Source of the DNA: Candidatus Berkelbacteria bacterium
GTDB taxonomy: Bacteria; Patescibacteriota; UBA1384; DTJR01
DNA length: 47,408 nt
Assembly: GCA_029865605.1 (NCBI GenBank)
Contig: JAOUGE010000007.1
Span: 1-47,408, forward strand
Reading direction: 5' to 3'
The notes beneath the pieces are model-generated. The model ran no database searches, was not told the origin of the DNA, and worked only from the letters and a program-made list of their open reading frames with translations. Positions within the stretch are counted from its first letter, which is position 1. Each line of letters opens with the position of its first letter. Below, one piece after another: positions 1-9,487 of the stretch. Both the position numbers and the translations under genes were made by a program.

Positions 1-49
1 AATTGTGTGGGCCTAACCCGCCGTCCTCGCATCCACGAGCACTAAATGG

Positions 50-102
50 ATCCTGAATTCCTTCGGCTTTGCTCAGGATGGATCCCGGGTCAAGCCCGGG
101 AT
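50..102. repeat. REP-like pair of adjacent hairpins
   Basis: Two hairpins lie next to each other just beyond the 3' end of recJ. The first pairs ATCCTGA (50-56) with TCAGGAT (73-79). The second pairs ATCCCGGG (82-89) with CCCGGGAT (95-102) around a 5-nt loop. Such CCCGGG-type palindromes are widespread as dispersed bacterial repeats. There is no U-tract, so it is a poor intrinsic terminator. No gene is visible in 1-107. Confidence 0.6.
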
Positions 103-107
103 AGATC

Positions 108-1751
108 TCAACTTAATTTACTGTCTACAAGGATGAGATCGACTTTCTCCCTCCCTCCCCATCTATCAAGTTTTAACCTAAAAGTCAGATCGTACTTCTT
201 GTTATCTTTAAAATCCCATTCGTTTTTATCAACGCCGAAGGCAACCATATGGCAATCCTTACCATCTTGGCAAACTCTGGCGCGAAGATGATTGCCGTCG
301 CGTCCCATTTTTCTAACATCTTTAAGCTCAATATTCTGAAGCGTAAAAACCGGTTGAGGGTTTCCCTGTCCAAACGGTTCAAGCGTTTCCTGCTCTTTGG
401 CTAACCCCAAACTAAGCTGTCCTACTTTCACAAGCGCATCAATTATTAACTCTTTTTCAAACAACTTATCCTCAATCTTTTCCGCCTCTTTTAAAATCGC
501 TTTTCCAAACTTTTCAAAATTTTTCGCCTCGAGCGACAACCCCGCCGCCTGGGTGTGCCCGCCGTAACTCAATAAATGTTTTGAGCTGCTCTCTAATAAT
601 TTTGAGATATTAACCGACGGGATTGAGCGGGCGCTGCCGCGCAACATATCATCCGTTTGGGACAAAACAATCGCCGGGCGCCAATATCTCTCGGTTATTT
701 TCCCCGCCACCAGACCCACTACCCCATCGTTCCAATCGGCCTTTTTGACAACGACGACTTTGTTTTTATAAAGCTTGCCTTGCTCGACGATCTTGAGCGC
801 TTCTTCGGTCGTTTTTTTAAGAATATTCTGCCTTTCGGAGTTTAAAATATTTAACTCTTTAGCTATCAATTTCGCTTCCTCCGGGTCTTGCTCAACCAAA
901 AGATTAAAGCCCTTGATCGGTTCACTAATGCGTCCGGCTGCATTTATCCTCGGCGCAATCATATAGCCGATTTCATAAGTGCCGATTTCCCTGCCTTTTA
1001 AATCGGCTTCGCCAATTAGCGATTTCAGACCGAGATTCCTGGTCTTATTTATTACCAAAAGACCAAACTTAGAAATTATCCTATTATCACCAACCAACGG
1101 GACAATATCGGCCACGGTCGCAATCGCCGCCAGGTCAACGAGCCACTTCTCCTGACCGGAGCTTTTTAGCAGAGCTTTAGCCAGCATAAAAGCAATTCCC
1201 CCTCCGGAGAGGTTGTAAAACGGCGCATTCTCACTTGCGGATTTTGGATAAATTATCGCCTCAGCCGGCGGCAATTTATCTCCCTTTAAGTGATGGTCGG
1301 CAATAATGGTTTTGAGGCCAAGCTTTTTGGCGAATTTAACTTCCTCAACATTTCTAATCCCGCAGTCTACGCAAACAAAAAGTCCAACTCCGGATTTTTC
1401 AAAACTCTCGATTCCCTCTTTGTTTAGCCCATAACCTTCCTCGCGCGTCGGAACATAATAATAAACTTTTCGGGTAAGTTTTTTTAACGCCCGATAGAGG
1501 ACTGCCCCGCCGCAAATCCCGTCAGCGTCATAATCGGAAAAAATCCCAATCGGCTCCCCTTCCTTTATCGTTTTGATTATTAGCTCGTAGGCTTTTTTAA
1601 GGCCTGGTATATCAAAGGGACGGGAAAGATTACCATAGTCGGGATTTAAAAAGGCTGATTTGTCTTTAACTTTGCGCAGTTTCAATACTTCGGCTATCAC
1701 ATCCTTGGGATAAAAAGAGCGAATCTTCCATTTGGAGGTCTTGTTTTTCAT
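108..1751 (-). CDS. recJ: Single-stranded-DNA exonuclease RecJ (DHH family)
   Basis: A 547-residue protein of the DHH phosphoesterase superfamily; RecJ degrades single-stranded DNA 5' to 3' in recombination and mismatch repair. Visible motifs are DYDADG near residue 73 (motif I), VDCG and ADHH near residues 128-152 for metal binding, and SYGGHTQAAGL near residue 395 (DHHA1 domain). A C-terminal OB-like part follows. Length is typical of a compact RecJ. It lies 38 nt downstream of ftsQ, so it is probably the last gene of the dcw transcript. No clear ribosome binding site precedes the ATG. Confidence 0.93.
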   Translation of the reverse strand: MKNKTSKWKIRSFYPKDVIAEVLKLRKVKDKSAFLNPDYGNLSRPFDIPGLKKAYELIIKTIKEGEPIGIFSDYDADGICGGAVLYRALKKLTRKVYYYVPTREEGYGLNKEGIESFEKSGVGLFVCVDCGIRNVEEVKFAKKLGLKTIIADHHLKGDKLPPAEAIIYPKSASENAPFYNLSGGGIAFMLAKALLKSSGQEKWLVDLAAIATVADIVPLVGDNRIISKFGLLVINKTRNLGLKSLIGEADLKGREIGTYEIGYMIAPRINAAGRISEPIKGFNLLVEQDPEEAKLIAKELNILNSERQNILKKTTEEALKIVEQGKLYKNKVVVVKKADWNDGVVGLVAGKITERYWRPAIVLSQTDDMLRGSARSIPSVNISKLLESSSKHLLSYGGHTQAAGLSLEAKNFEKFGKAILKEAEKIEDKLFEKELIIDALVKVGQLSLGLAKEQETLEPFGQGNPQPVFTLQNIELKDVRKMGRDGNHLRARVCQDGKDCHMVAFGVDKNEWDFKDNKKYDLTFRLKLDRWGGREKVDLILVDSKLS

Positions 1752-1789
1752 CTTTTAAAAGAAGCCTTCCAAAATTTTAAGTTTTAACT

Positions 1790-2572
1790 TTACTTAACGT
1801 AGGCCAAGCCCCGAACCCTCAAGTCGACATATTCATGGATGTCGGGCCGGTTTTTCTCCAGAACCTGCTTTAAGGCAAAAACTTGATTGGAGAGAGATTC
1901 AGTCGGGTCTAAAATGATTTTCCAGCCCTCGGATGTGACAAAAGCCAATTTAAAAGTCGTCTCTCTAATTTCAACCTCGCTAATCTTAAGGCTGTTTTCT
2001 TCGATTCTATTTACCGCCTCGAGAAAAAAACTGATAAAGTCACTCGTTACAATTTTATTTCCCAGCTCGTATTTCGCCCCCGCTTTATCGACAACGACAA
2101 TTTTATCGGTCGGCCGGGGAATTTCTTCGTAGGCATAACCATTGTTGTCAATTTCAAAACAGCGATCGGTACACCAGATTAGAACTTGGCGTCTTTCGGA
2201 AACCGCTATTTTAACGGTTGAGGGCAAACCTCGGACAATTGAGGCTTCCTCTAAAATCGGGAATTTCTTGGCCAAGTCGTTCAAATATGTTCCCGGCATC
2301 ATAAACAAAATATTCTTGCCAAGCAGGGTCCTGTTAATGTGGTCGGCAATCTCAACCGATTTAACGCCCTCGATCTCGACTTTCTTAACGTCAAAGAAAT
2401 TACTGATAAAAATGAAATAGGTTGCCGCGGAGATCAAACATATATAAAACAAACTGCGCAAAATTGAGGACAGCAACCCGCTTCTTCTTGGCTTCTCTTT
2501 TTCAAACTCGGTCACTTTTGCAATTTCCCTGCGCTGATAGAAACTAAACCGGCTTTTTCGTCTCTCAAGCAT
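1790..2572 (-). CDS. ftsQ: Cell division protein FtsQ/DivIB
   Basis: Bitopic divisome protein with a basic cytoplasmic N-terminus, one membrane segment (around residues 35-58, rich in L, I, F), then a POTRA-like domain beginning with FFDVKKVEIEGVKSV and a beta domain. FtsQ/DivIB links early and late division proteins. I chose the ATG at 2572, preceded by GGGGATT, because it makes an ATGCTTGA overlap with the murB stop; a longer version from a TTG at 2587 is possible. Its place after murB in a dcw cluster agrees with the call. Confidence 0.85.
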   Translation of the reverse strand: MLERRKSRFSFYQRREIAKVTEFEKEKPRRSGLLSSILRSLFYICLISAATYFIFISNFFDVKKVEIEGVKSVEIADHINRTLLGKNILFMMPGTYLNDLAKKFPILEEASIVRGLPSTVKIAVSERRQVLIWCTDRCFEIDNNGYAYEEIPRPTDKIVVVDKAGAKYELGNKIVTSDFISFFLEAVNRIEENSLKISEVEIRETTFKLAFVTSEGWKIILDPTESLSNQVFALKQVLEKNRPDIHEYVDLRVRGLAYVK

Positions 2573-3518
2573 TTTTCCAATCCCCAAGATATTCCACTTC
2601 TTCTAAAAGAGTAAGACTATATTTTTCCTCGACAGCGTTTCGCATTTTCTCGATCAAGTCCCTCACGTCGTGAGCTGAAGCGTTCTTTTTATTTATTACC
2701 CAATTAGCATGAATTTTGGACACCTTTGCCCCTCCGGAAGAGAGCTGTTTTGCTCCGGCGCTGTCGAGAAGATAGCCGGCGGTGCGAAACCTGTCCTCTT
2801 CACTTTTCATCTGGTCCGAGCCAGTCGGATTTCTAAAAATACTGCCGCAGGTTTTTTGCCCGATCGGTTGGCGTTCCTGCCTTTCCTTTTTAAAGCGGGC
2901 GATACCATCAAGAATATCTTCTTCCTTTCGCCTCTGAAGCTGGAATATGGCGTTTAAAACAACCGGCGGGGAATTTAGATGGCTATATTTGAGTCTGCTT
3001 TTCCGGTAGGAAAACTTGAACCAATCCCTCTTGGCGCTCAACATTTTATCAGCCGAAATCAAAACCGATGAGCTTCTTAAATAATCTCCGATGCTAACAG
3101 AGTGCGCGCCGGCATTGACAGCGATCGCCCCTCCAACCGTACCCGGTATTCCATAAAGAGGTTCTAATCCGCCAAGACCGGCCGTTGCCGCTTCGAGAAT
3201 CAGCTTAGAGAGCGAAACTCCGCTTTCGGCAATCACTTTACCTGTCGAAGAATCAATATTGAGCCCAGCCGTTCTATTCACAATTACCAGTCCCTTAAAG
3301 CCCGTATCTGAAAAAATGACATTGGTACCAAAGCCAATTACCCGATACGCAGCTGCGCTCTTTTTCGCTGCAACTACCGCCCCGACTAAATCATTAACCG
3401 TATCGGCGACAAACAGAAAGTCCGCTTTTCCGCCCACCCCAAGTCCACAATACTGCGTCAGAGAGATGCCTTCTTTTGCCTTGCTAAAATTCTCTTTAAA
3501 TTTTTCTTTCCAGCTCAT
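2565..3518 (-). CDS. murB: UDP-N-acetylenolpyruvoylglucosamine reductase
   Basis: FAD-dependent reductase that makes UDP-N-acetylmuramate in the cytoplasm. Residues bearing this out: GLGVGGKADFLF near 27, GFGTNVIFSDTGF in the FAD-binding domain, YGIPGTVGGAIAVNAGA, and the catalytic-loop motif CGSIFRNP near 228. The C-terminal SGGAKVSKIHANWVIN block is also standard. It lies 31 nt after the murG-murC fusion and overlaps ftsQ by 8 nt. Length (317 aa) is normal. Confidence 0.94.
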   Translation of the reverse strand: MSWKEKFKENFSKAKEGISLTQYCGLGVGGKADFLFVADTVNDLVGAVVAAKKSAAAYRVIGFGTNVIFSDTGFKGLVIVNRTAGLNIDSSTGKVIAESGVSLSKLILEAATAGLGGLEPLYGIPGTVGGAIAVNAGAHSVSIGDYLRSSSVLISADKMLSAKRDWFKFSYRKSRLKYSHLNSPPVVLNAIFQLQRRKEEDILDGIARFKKERQERQPIGQKTCGSIFRNPTGSDQMKSEEDRFRTAGYLLDSAGAKQLSSGGAKVSKIHANWVINKKNASAHDVRDLIEKMRNAVEEKYSLTLLEEVEYLGDWKNA

Positions 3519-3549
3519 AATATATGTTATGCACTATCCTAAATTTTTT

Positions 3550-5997
3550 TCAACCTTTTAAGTACTCTTCGGCCACTTTCCAGACATCGGTTGCTCCAAC
3601 AGTCAAAACTACATCTCCCCTCCCGGTAATTCCGTTAAGAAACTGAACCGCCTCATTATAGTCTTTTAAATAATAGCAATTCACTCCCTCTTTTTTAAGC
3701 TTCAAGACAAGGTCTCGGCTTGAATATTTTTCCTTTTCATCCCTTCCGGCAACTTTATAAACCGGCAGCAGGCCGACCACATCCAATTTTGATTTTCCAA
3801 AAGCGCTTTCAAATTCCCTGAAAAATTGGTTGAACCTGCCCTGTTGATGGGGTTGGAAAACGGCGATTTTCCGGTTTTTGGGATAGAGCTCAACAAGCGA
3901 GCTGAAAACTGCTTTTAATTCAGTCGGGTGATGGCCATAGTCGTCATAAACCACCACCTTGTTTTTTTCTCCCATCTTGGTAAATCTCCGCAATGCTCCC
4001 CTAAAGCCGCTTACTACTAGTTGCGAGGCGAGAGGATCAACATTCGAAACAGTCGCCACGGCAAAGGCCGCCGCAACATTAGCAGCAAAATGTTTTCCCG
4101 AAAAACGACGGCTCTCGAATAAATAAGATTGGCTGGCGTGTTTTATTTCAAAAGAGGTCAGTTTATCTTCCACTTTATAAGCACTAATTGAAAAATCTGC
4201 CGTCGGCTTAAACCCGTATGAAACCAGTTTTACGTTCATCCTCTCAAGCTCATCTGCTTTATCTCTAATAACCGAAAAAGTATTTAAATCATCGGCCGAG
4301 TAAACCAGCACTCCCCCGGGATAAATCCTCGATATAAAATCGGAGAAATGCTTTTTGATCTGTTCAAGCCCGCCTTTAAAATAATCGAGATGCTCTCTTT
4401 CAATATTTGCAACCACGGCGATCGTGGTAGGAAAGTCTAAAAACGAATCATCATATTCGCAGGCCTCGACAATAAAATACTTGCCACTGCCTATTTTAGC
4501 TGTCGGATTGTTAGCCGAGGAATCCGCTCCAACAAGATAAGAGGTGCCGTGATAGCTTGTCTCAAAAATCCTGGCGATAAGTGACGCAATCGTCGTCTTG
4601 CCATGCATCCCAGCCACCGAGATCCCCACTTTGCCGCGCATTAAAGTCCCAATCAGCTGGGAGCGTTTAACGGTCATAATGGCTAGTTTTTCCGCTTCTT
4701 CGTGCTCAGCCCGAGCAGCTGAATCTCTGCCTGCAGCCGAGGAATAAGCCACTAAATCAAGCTCTTTAAAGATATTATTGGGATTATGCCCGCCTAACTT
4801 AAGATCACTGCCGTAGACTTTCTTGCTGAGTGAACGCAGGACAACGGCCAATGACTTCATCGAAATGCCGGCTATTCCAATTAAAAAGATCTTCTTTATT
4901 TTTGAAAACTCTATCCTTTTAATTTCGTCTAAAATCACCTGGGCGACGCAATCAGCAGAACGGGGAAAAAACAACTCCCTTATTTTATAATCCCTTTCTC
5001 CCTTCAGCAGGTTGATTGCTTTCCTTTCAAAAACCGTGTCAGATTGATGGTGAAAGTAAACGTCAGCGTAACCTTTTTGAAAAAGATAAAGTGAGTTTAA
5101 AATTTGATGTTTAGTTACTTCTTTGGGAATCGGGACAAAAAGGGCGGGTTTATTAAAGGCGGCTATTTCGAATATTGCCGTTGCGCCTGCACGAGAAATA
5201 ACCGCTTTGGAGTGGGTAATAAGTCGGGCAATATCGTCGGAAAAATCAATCAACTTATACCTCTTTTGTAATGCAAGAGGCAGTCTTTTTTTGAAGTCTT
5301 CTGAGCGCTCAAAGTCAACCTTACCCGTAATGTGAATTATCGGGGCGTGGCGGAGCAAGGCTGGTGCAACTTGGAAAACCAGAGAATTTAAACTGACCGC
5401 GCCGGAGCTTCCGCCAATCACAAGCAAATATTTTCCCGCCGGAGAGCTCTCATTTGAAATAAATTCCTCCCTTAGGGGAACGCCGCAATAGAACGCCTTT
5501 TCTTGGACCAGCTCGGAGTAGGCATCAAGGGGAAAAGCTACGCCCAAACGCCGACAGAGAAAATAGGAAATTCTATTAGCCAGACCCATTGTGGTATCTG
5601 ACTCGTGGGCAATTATCGGTACCCGATAAAGAAAACCAGCCAAAACCACCGGAAGAGCAACAAAGCCACCCTTGGAAAAAATCAGGGTTGGTTTGCGAGC
5701 AGAAAAAGCAAATAGCACTTGAAAAAAGCCGGCGATAAATCTGAATAAATCAGCGATATTGGAAAAAATCGACCGAAACGAAATATATCGGCGCAGCCGG
5801 CCGCAGGAGATTTTGTGGTAAATGATACCATTTTCCCTCGCCAGCTTAACTTCAAGCTCGTCCCCCGAACCATAATACTCAATCTCGACATTTTCATCTT
5901 TTTCCCTCAAGCTCTTTGCTACCGCAACCAAAGGAAAAATATGGCCGCCTGTCGCCCCGCCCGCCAAAGCCACAACTTTCTTATTTTCAGACTTCAT
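3550..5997 (-). CDS. murG-murC: MurG-MurC fusion: lipid II GlcNAc-transferase plus UDP-MurNAc-L-Ala ligase
   Basis: One uninterrupted 815-residue frame carries two enzymes. Residues 1 to about 365 are MurG (GGATGGHIFPLVAVA, GGSSGAVSLN, and the donor-binding ISRAGATAIFEIAAF segment), which adds GlcNAc to lipid I at the membrane. From about 366 it is MurC (IGIAGISMKSLAV, P-loop AGMHGKTTIAS, YDDYGHHPTE), the cytoplasmic ATP-dependent L-alanine ligase. Each half is close to the length of its free-standing relative, so both are probably active. The start overlaps the ftsW stop by 11 nt. The two reactions are not consecutive, so the fusion probably serves co-expression or complex assembly. Confidence 0.93.
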   Translation of the reverse strand: MKSENKKVVALAGGATGGHIFPLVAVAKSLREKDENVEIEYYGSGDELEVKLARENGIIYHKISCGRLRRYISFRSIFSNIADLFRFIAGFFQVLFAFSARKPTLIFSKGGFVALPVVLAGFLYRVPIIAHESDTTMGLANRISYFLCRRLGVAFPLDAYSELVQEKAFYCGVPLREEFISNESSPAGKYLLVIGGSSGAVSLNSLVFQVAPALLRHAPIIHITGKVDFERSEDFKKRLPLALQKRYKLIDFSDDIARLITHSKAVISRAGATAIFEIAAFNKPALFVPIPKEVTKHQILNSLYLFQKGYADVYFHHQSDTVFERKAINLLKGERDYKIRELFFPRSADCVAQVILDEIKRIEFSKIKKIFLIGIAGISMKSLAVVLRSLSKKVYGSDLKLGGHNPNNIFKELDLVAYSSAAGRDSAARAEHEEAEKLAIMTVKRSQLIGTLMRGKVGISVAGMHGKTTIASLIARIFETSYHGTSYLVGADSSANNPTAKIGSGKYFIVEACEYDDSFLDFPTTIAVVANIEREHLDYFKGGLEQIKKHFSDFISRIYPGGVLVYSADDLNTFSVIRDKADELERMNVKLVSYGFKPTADFSISAYKVEDKLTSFEIKHASQSYLFESRRFSGKHFAANVAAAFAVATVSNVDPLASQLVVSGFRGALRRFTKMGEKNKVVVYDDYGHHPTELKAVFSSLVELYPKNRKIAVFQPHQQGRFNQFFREFESAFGKSKLDVVGLLPVYKVAGRDEKEKYSSRDLVLKLKKEGVNCYYLKDYNEAVQFLNGITGRGDVVLTVGATDVWKVAEEYLKG

Positions 5998-7105
5998 TTT
6001 TTGCCTGCCTTGATATATTCAATAATATCCCGATTTGAATAAATGAAATTATAAGCGAGGAACCGCCATAGGATATAAATGGCAAGGTAACCCCCGTCAG
6101 TGGTATTATTCCAAGCATAGCAGCAATATTAATGAGTGCTTGGACCACAATCGAGGATGTAATGCCTACAGCAAGAATTTTGCCGAAACCATCGGGTGCC
6201 TTTTTCGCCACCGAAATACCCAAAACAAACAAATAAACATAGGCCAAAATCACAAAAATCGATCTAAAGAAGCCAAGCTCCTCGCAAATAATCGCAAAGA
6301 TCGAGTCGGTGTGGGGTTCGGGCAGGTAACGCATTTTCTGGATTGATTTGCCGAAACCAAGACCCCAAAGCCCCCCCTGGCTGACAGCAATAAATGCCTG
6401 ATTAATATGGTATCCACTGCCCAGCGTTTCAGCCGAAGGGTTCAAAAAAGTAATAAACCTTTCCCAGCGATAGGATTTTGAACGAATAAAGACCGCGAAA
6501 ACAGCCAGCAGAAAGCCGGCCAGAGATGCCATATGCCAAATTGGCGCCCCGGCGGCGAAAAAAACAATGAAGGAAGTTGCGATGATAATTGTCAGTGTGC
6601 CAAGATCGGGTTCGGCAATAATAAGAAACGAGATGACACCCAGCAAAATAACAAAGGGGATTAAAGATTTCTCAATCCTATTTAGATGGTCCGACCTCGC
6701 GTCAAGCCAGGAACACAAGTAAATCAAAAAGGTCACCTTGGCAATCTCCGATGGCTGGAGCGAAAATCCCAAGTCCAACCAGCGGTGAGCGCCTTTCGCC
6801 GACGACCCAATAACAGGCAGAAAAACCGCTACCAAAAGAACTAAAGTTCCAAGAAGAAGAAATAGAGAAATTTTTTTGTATTTATGATAATCAACCGCCG
6901 ACAAAACCAACATTAAAATCACCCCGATCAGAAGATAGACTGCCTGGTGGGCAACATAATAATAATCACTTTTCCCAGCAAAGTTTTCGTAAGCGACAAC
7001 AACCGAAGAGGAAGCGATCATCACCAAACCGAATAAGCTCATTGCAATTGTCAGCAGTGCAATTTTGAAATCCGGCCGCGTTTTGCTGGTTAAATATTTT
7101 GCCAT
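5987..7105 (-). CDS. ftsW: Peptidoglycan polymerase FtsW (SEDS family)
   Basis: A 372-residue polytopic membrane protein of the SEDS family, the glycosyltransferase that polymerises lipid II at the septum together with a class B PBP. Signature segments include RWLDLGFSLQPSEIAK, AEPDLGT, and the C-terminal PLTGVTLPFISYGGSS. About ten hydrophobic segments are visible. The start overlaps murD by 16 nt and the stop overlaps the murG-murC start by 11 nt, implying translational coupling. Placement in dcw favours FtsW over RodA. Confidence 0.92.
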   Translation of the reverse strand: MAKYLTSKTRPDFKIALLTIAMSLFGLVMIASSSVVVAYENFAGKSDYYYVAHQAVYLLIGVILMLVLSAVDYHKYKKISLFLLLGTLVLLVAVFLPVIGSSAKGAHRWLDLGFSLQPSEIAKVTFLIYLCSWLDARSDHLNRIEKSLIPFVILLGVISFLIIAEPDLGTLTIIIATSFIVFFAAGAPIWHMASLAGFLLAVFAVFIRSKSYRWERFITFLNPSAETLGSGYHINQAFIAVSQGGLWGLGFGKSIQKMRYLPEPHTDSIFAIICEELGFFRSIFVILAYVYLFVLGISVAKKAPDGFGKILAVGITSSIVVQALINIAAMLGIIPLTGVTLPFISYGGSSLIISFIQIGILLNISRQAKNEV

Positions 7106-8460
7106 TTTTCGACAAGGCTATTAAAGTAATCGCCCCTCTGGCGATAATTTTTAAACTGGTCAAAGCTTGCCGAAGCCGGAGAGAACAAAAGCGATTTAAA
7201 CCGCCCCTTCCTCTTTCGAGCATCCTCAAATATCTCGTCAAGAGAGCCCAGAACGACTGTTTCTTTTTTCGAGCCCGCTTTTTCCAATTCCGAGGCTATC
7301 TCGGCGGCTGTCTCGCCAAACAGGTAAACTAAGACGATCTTGCCGCTCTCTGATATTCTCCTCGCCAGATCGGCATAGTTTAGGTTCTTGCTTGAACCGC
7401 CTAAAATCAGAGCGGTTTCATCATCCATCGTTTCAATTGCAGCGATTGTTGAAATCGGGTTGGTCGAGGCAGAATCATTATAAAACCTGATCCCTTCGAT
7501 TTCCTTAACTAAATCTATTCTAAATTCCGGCTTCTTAAAATGCTCTTTGACTGAATCCATTTTGACATCAAGGCCCAGGGCATAAGCCAAAGTAAAAGCG
7601 GCTTGCAAATTAACAAGGGGGACTTTCCAGCGGCCTGAAAGCTCGCCTACCCCTTCAAATTTCTTTTCTCCCGGCTCGCCCCGACAGAAAAGGTCACCGC
7701 CAGACATTATACAGCCGTTTTCTATCTCGGATTGTGTCGAAAAAATAAATTTCCTGCCCTTGGCACCATCGATCAGCTTAAGAGAATTCTCTTGGTCGCT
7801 TGAAATAATGATCGAGTCATCGCTCGTGAATTTACAAATCGGGCTTTTTGCCCGAAGGTAATCCTCTACATTCTCGTGATAATCCAGATGATCAACAAAA
7901 ATCGGCAGGATAACCGCAATCTGGGGGCTGAATTTAATGTCCTCAAGTTGAAAGCTTGATAACTCCAAGATAACAAAGTCTTTTTCTTGGACCTCGTCGA
8001 GAAAATCAAGCGGGGAATTGCCGATATTCCCCCCAATAAAGTTCTTTTGATTTGCCGCCGTCAGGATCGAACTGACTAATCTCGCGGTCGTACTTTTGCC
8101 CTTCGTGCCGGTGATTCCGATTATCCTCCCCTTGCAGTTGGCAAAAAAAAGATTGACCAAACTGGTAACCCCCGCCTTCGGGGGAAGGATATTATCAAGC
8201 CTAGATCTTTTAACCCCGGGAGAGCGAAAAGCAATATCTAAAGCGGAGATATCTGCTTCGGGGATTTTATCCCAAGGGCCGATTACCAACTTAACGCCTA
8301 TTTTTTCCGCTTCTCGCTTCTTATCCTCCGAAACTTCCGCTTCGTCAAAAACAGCGATGTCTTTAACCCCCTTGGGAGCTAAATAGCGGACCAGCGATTC
8401 GCCTTCAACGCCGTAACCGAAAATACCAATCTTTTTGCCAAAAATTTCTTCGAGCTTCAT
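7090..8460 (-). CDS. murD: UDP-MurNAc-L-alanine:D-glutamate ligase
   Basis: Cytoplasmic Mur ligase adding D-Glu to the stem peptide. The P-loop GITGTKGKSTTARL is near residue 114. Other family blocks are ILPIFVDHLDYHENVEDY, YNDSASTNPISTIAAI and LILGGSSKNLNYADLA near the C-terminus. At 456 residues it has normal length. It starts one nucleotide after the mraY stop and overlaps ftsW. The order mraY-murD-ftsW-murG is the classic dcw order. Confidence 0.94.
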   Translation of the reverse strand: MKLEEIFGKKIGIFGYGVEGESLVRYLAPKGVKDIAVFDEAEVSEDKKREAEKIGVKLVIGPWDKIPEADISALDIAFRSPGVKRSRLDNILPPKAGVTSLVNLFFANCKGRIIGITGTKGKSTTARLVSSILTAANQKNFIGGNIGNSPLDFLDEVQEKDFVILELSSFQLEDIKFSPQIAVILPIFVDHLDYHENVEDYLRAKSPICKFTSDDSIIISSDQENSLKLIDGAKGRKFIFSTQSEIENGCIMSGGDLFCRGEPGEKKFEGVGELSGRWKVPLVNLQAAFTLAYALGLDVKMDSVKEHFKKPEFRIDLVKEIEGIRFYNDSASTNPISTIAAIETMDDETALILGGSSKNLNYADLARRISESGKIVLVYLFGETAAEIASELEKAGSKKETVVLGSLDEIFEDARKRKGRFKSLLFSPASASFDQFKNYRQRGDYFNSLVEKWQNI

Positions 8461-8461
8461 T

Positions 8462-9487
8462 CTAATTGAAGATTATTACCAAGCTAAGACCAATTACGGC
8501 TGTGATAGCATTGATAATCCAGAACCTCATCGTCACTTTTGTTTCCGGCCAGCCGATTGCCTCAAAGTGATGATGAATTGGGGCAACTTGAAAAACTTTG
8601 CGCTTGAAAAACTTCTTAGAAACCATCTGGATTATGGTGGTGATTGCTTCGGCAAACATTATAAAAGCGACAAAGGGCAGGGCATAAACGGTATTGGTCA
8701 AAAACGCAATCACGCCGAGAGTCATGCCTAGGCTCATCGAGCCGGTATCTCCCATAAAGAAACGGGCCGGAAAAATATTAAACCATAAAAAGGCGAGGGT
8801 TGCCCCCAAAATCGTGGCGCAAAAGATCGCCAGCGGATAATTTCCTTTTGCCAAGCAAATTATAGTGTAGGCGCCAAAAGCAATGGCGAAAATCCCGCCA
8901 GCCAGCCCGTCCAAACCGTCGGTTTGATTGGCCGAAAAAGAGATGAAAACGAGGCTTAAAATAAAAACCGGAATATACCAATAACCCAAAACCAGCTCGC
9001 CCAAGCCGGGGACAAAAAAGCCCCGGCTAAGCCAGTCCAATTTATAGGCAAACCACCAACTGCCGGCGGCAGCGACGGCAGCATAAATCAAAAGCTTAGT
9101 TCTGAACCTCATCCCTCCCCTGCCGAAACCAACGCTGAAGACGTTCATTAGATCGTCAATCGCCCCGATTACCCCAGAAGAAAAAAGAGTAAAAAGGGGC
9201 AGCAGCGTTCCTCCTCTTGAAAGATTGGAAAAGGCCGTAATAACCGCGCTCACTCCCCAAATCAAAATTCCGCCCATTGTCGGAGTGTTTTCTTTCGTCT
9301 TGTGCAGTTTATAAAATATCGGGGTTTTTCTTCCTTCGTAGTCTGTGTCCCTAATTCTTTTGCCAATCTTGTTTCGATACAAGAAATCGGTAAAAAGCGG
9401 GGTGATTAAAATGGTGATAACAAATGAAACAGCAACAAAGATAAAAGCTGATAAGAATTTTAATGGATCAATCGATAACTCTTTCAT
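8462..9487 (-). CDS. mraY: Phospho-N-acetylmuramoyl-pentapeptide-transferase
   Basis: Integral membrane enzyme that transfers phospho-MurNAc-pentapeptide to undecaprenyl phosphate, forming lipid I. Diagnostic residues are IGAIDDLMNVF (catalytic Asp pair), NQTDGLDGLAGG, FMGDTGSMSLG and APIHHHFE. Roughly ten membrane spans can be traced. Length (341 aa) is typical. It abuts murF directly: the murF stop codon and the mraY ATG form TAAATG. Confidence 0.95.
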   Translation of the reverse strand: MKELSIDPLKFLSAFIFVAVSFVITILITPLFTDFLYRNKIGKRIRDTDYEGRKTPIFYKLHKTKENTPTMGGILIWGVSAVITAFSNLSRGGTLLPLFTLFSSGVIGAIDDLMNVFSVGFGRGGMRFRTKLLIYAAVAAAGSWWFAYKLDWLSRGFFVPGLGELVLGYWYIPVFILSLVFISFSANQTDGLDGLAGGIFAIAFGAYTIICLAKGNYPLAIFCATILGATLAFLWFNIFPARFFMGDTGSMSLGMTLGVIAFLTNTVYALPFVAFIMFAEAITTIIQMVSKKFFKRKVFQVAPIHHHFEAIGWPETKVTMRFWIINAITAVIGLSLVIIFN

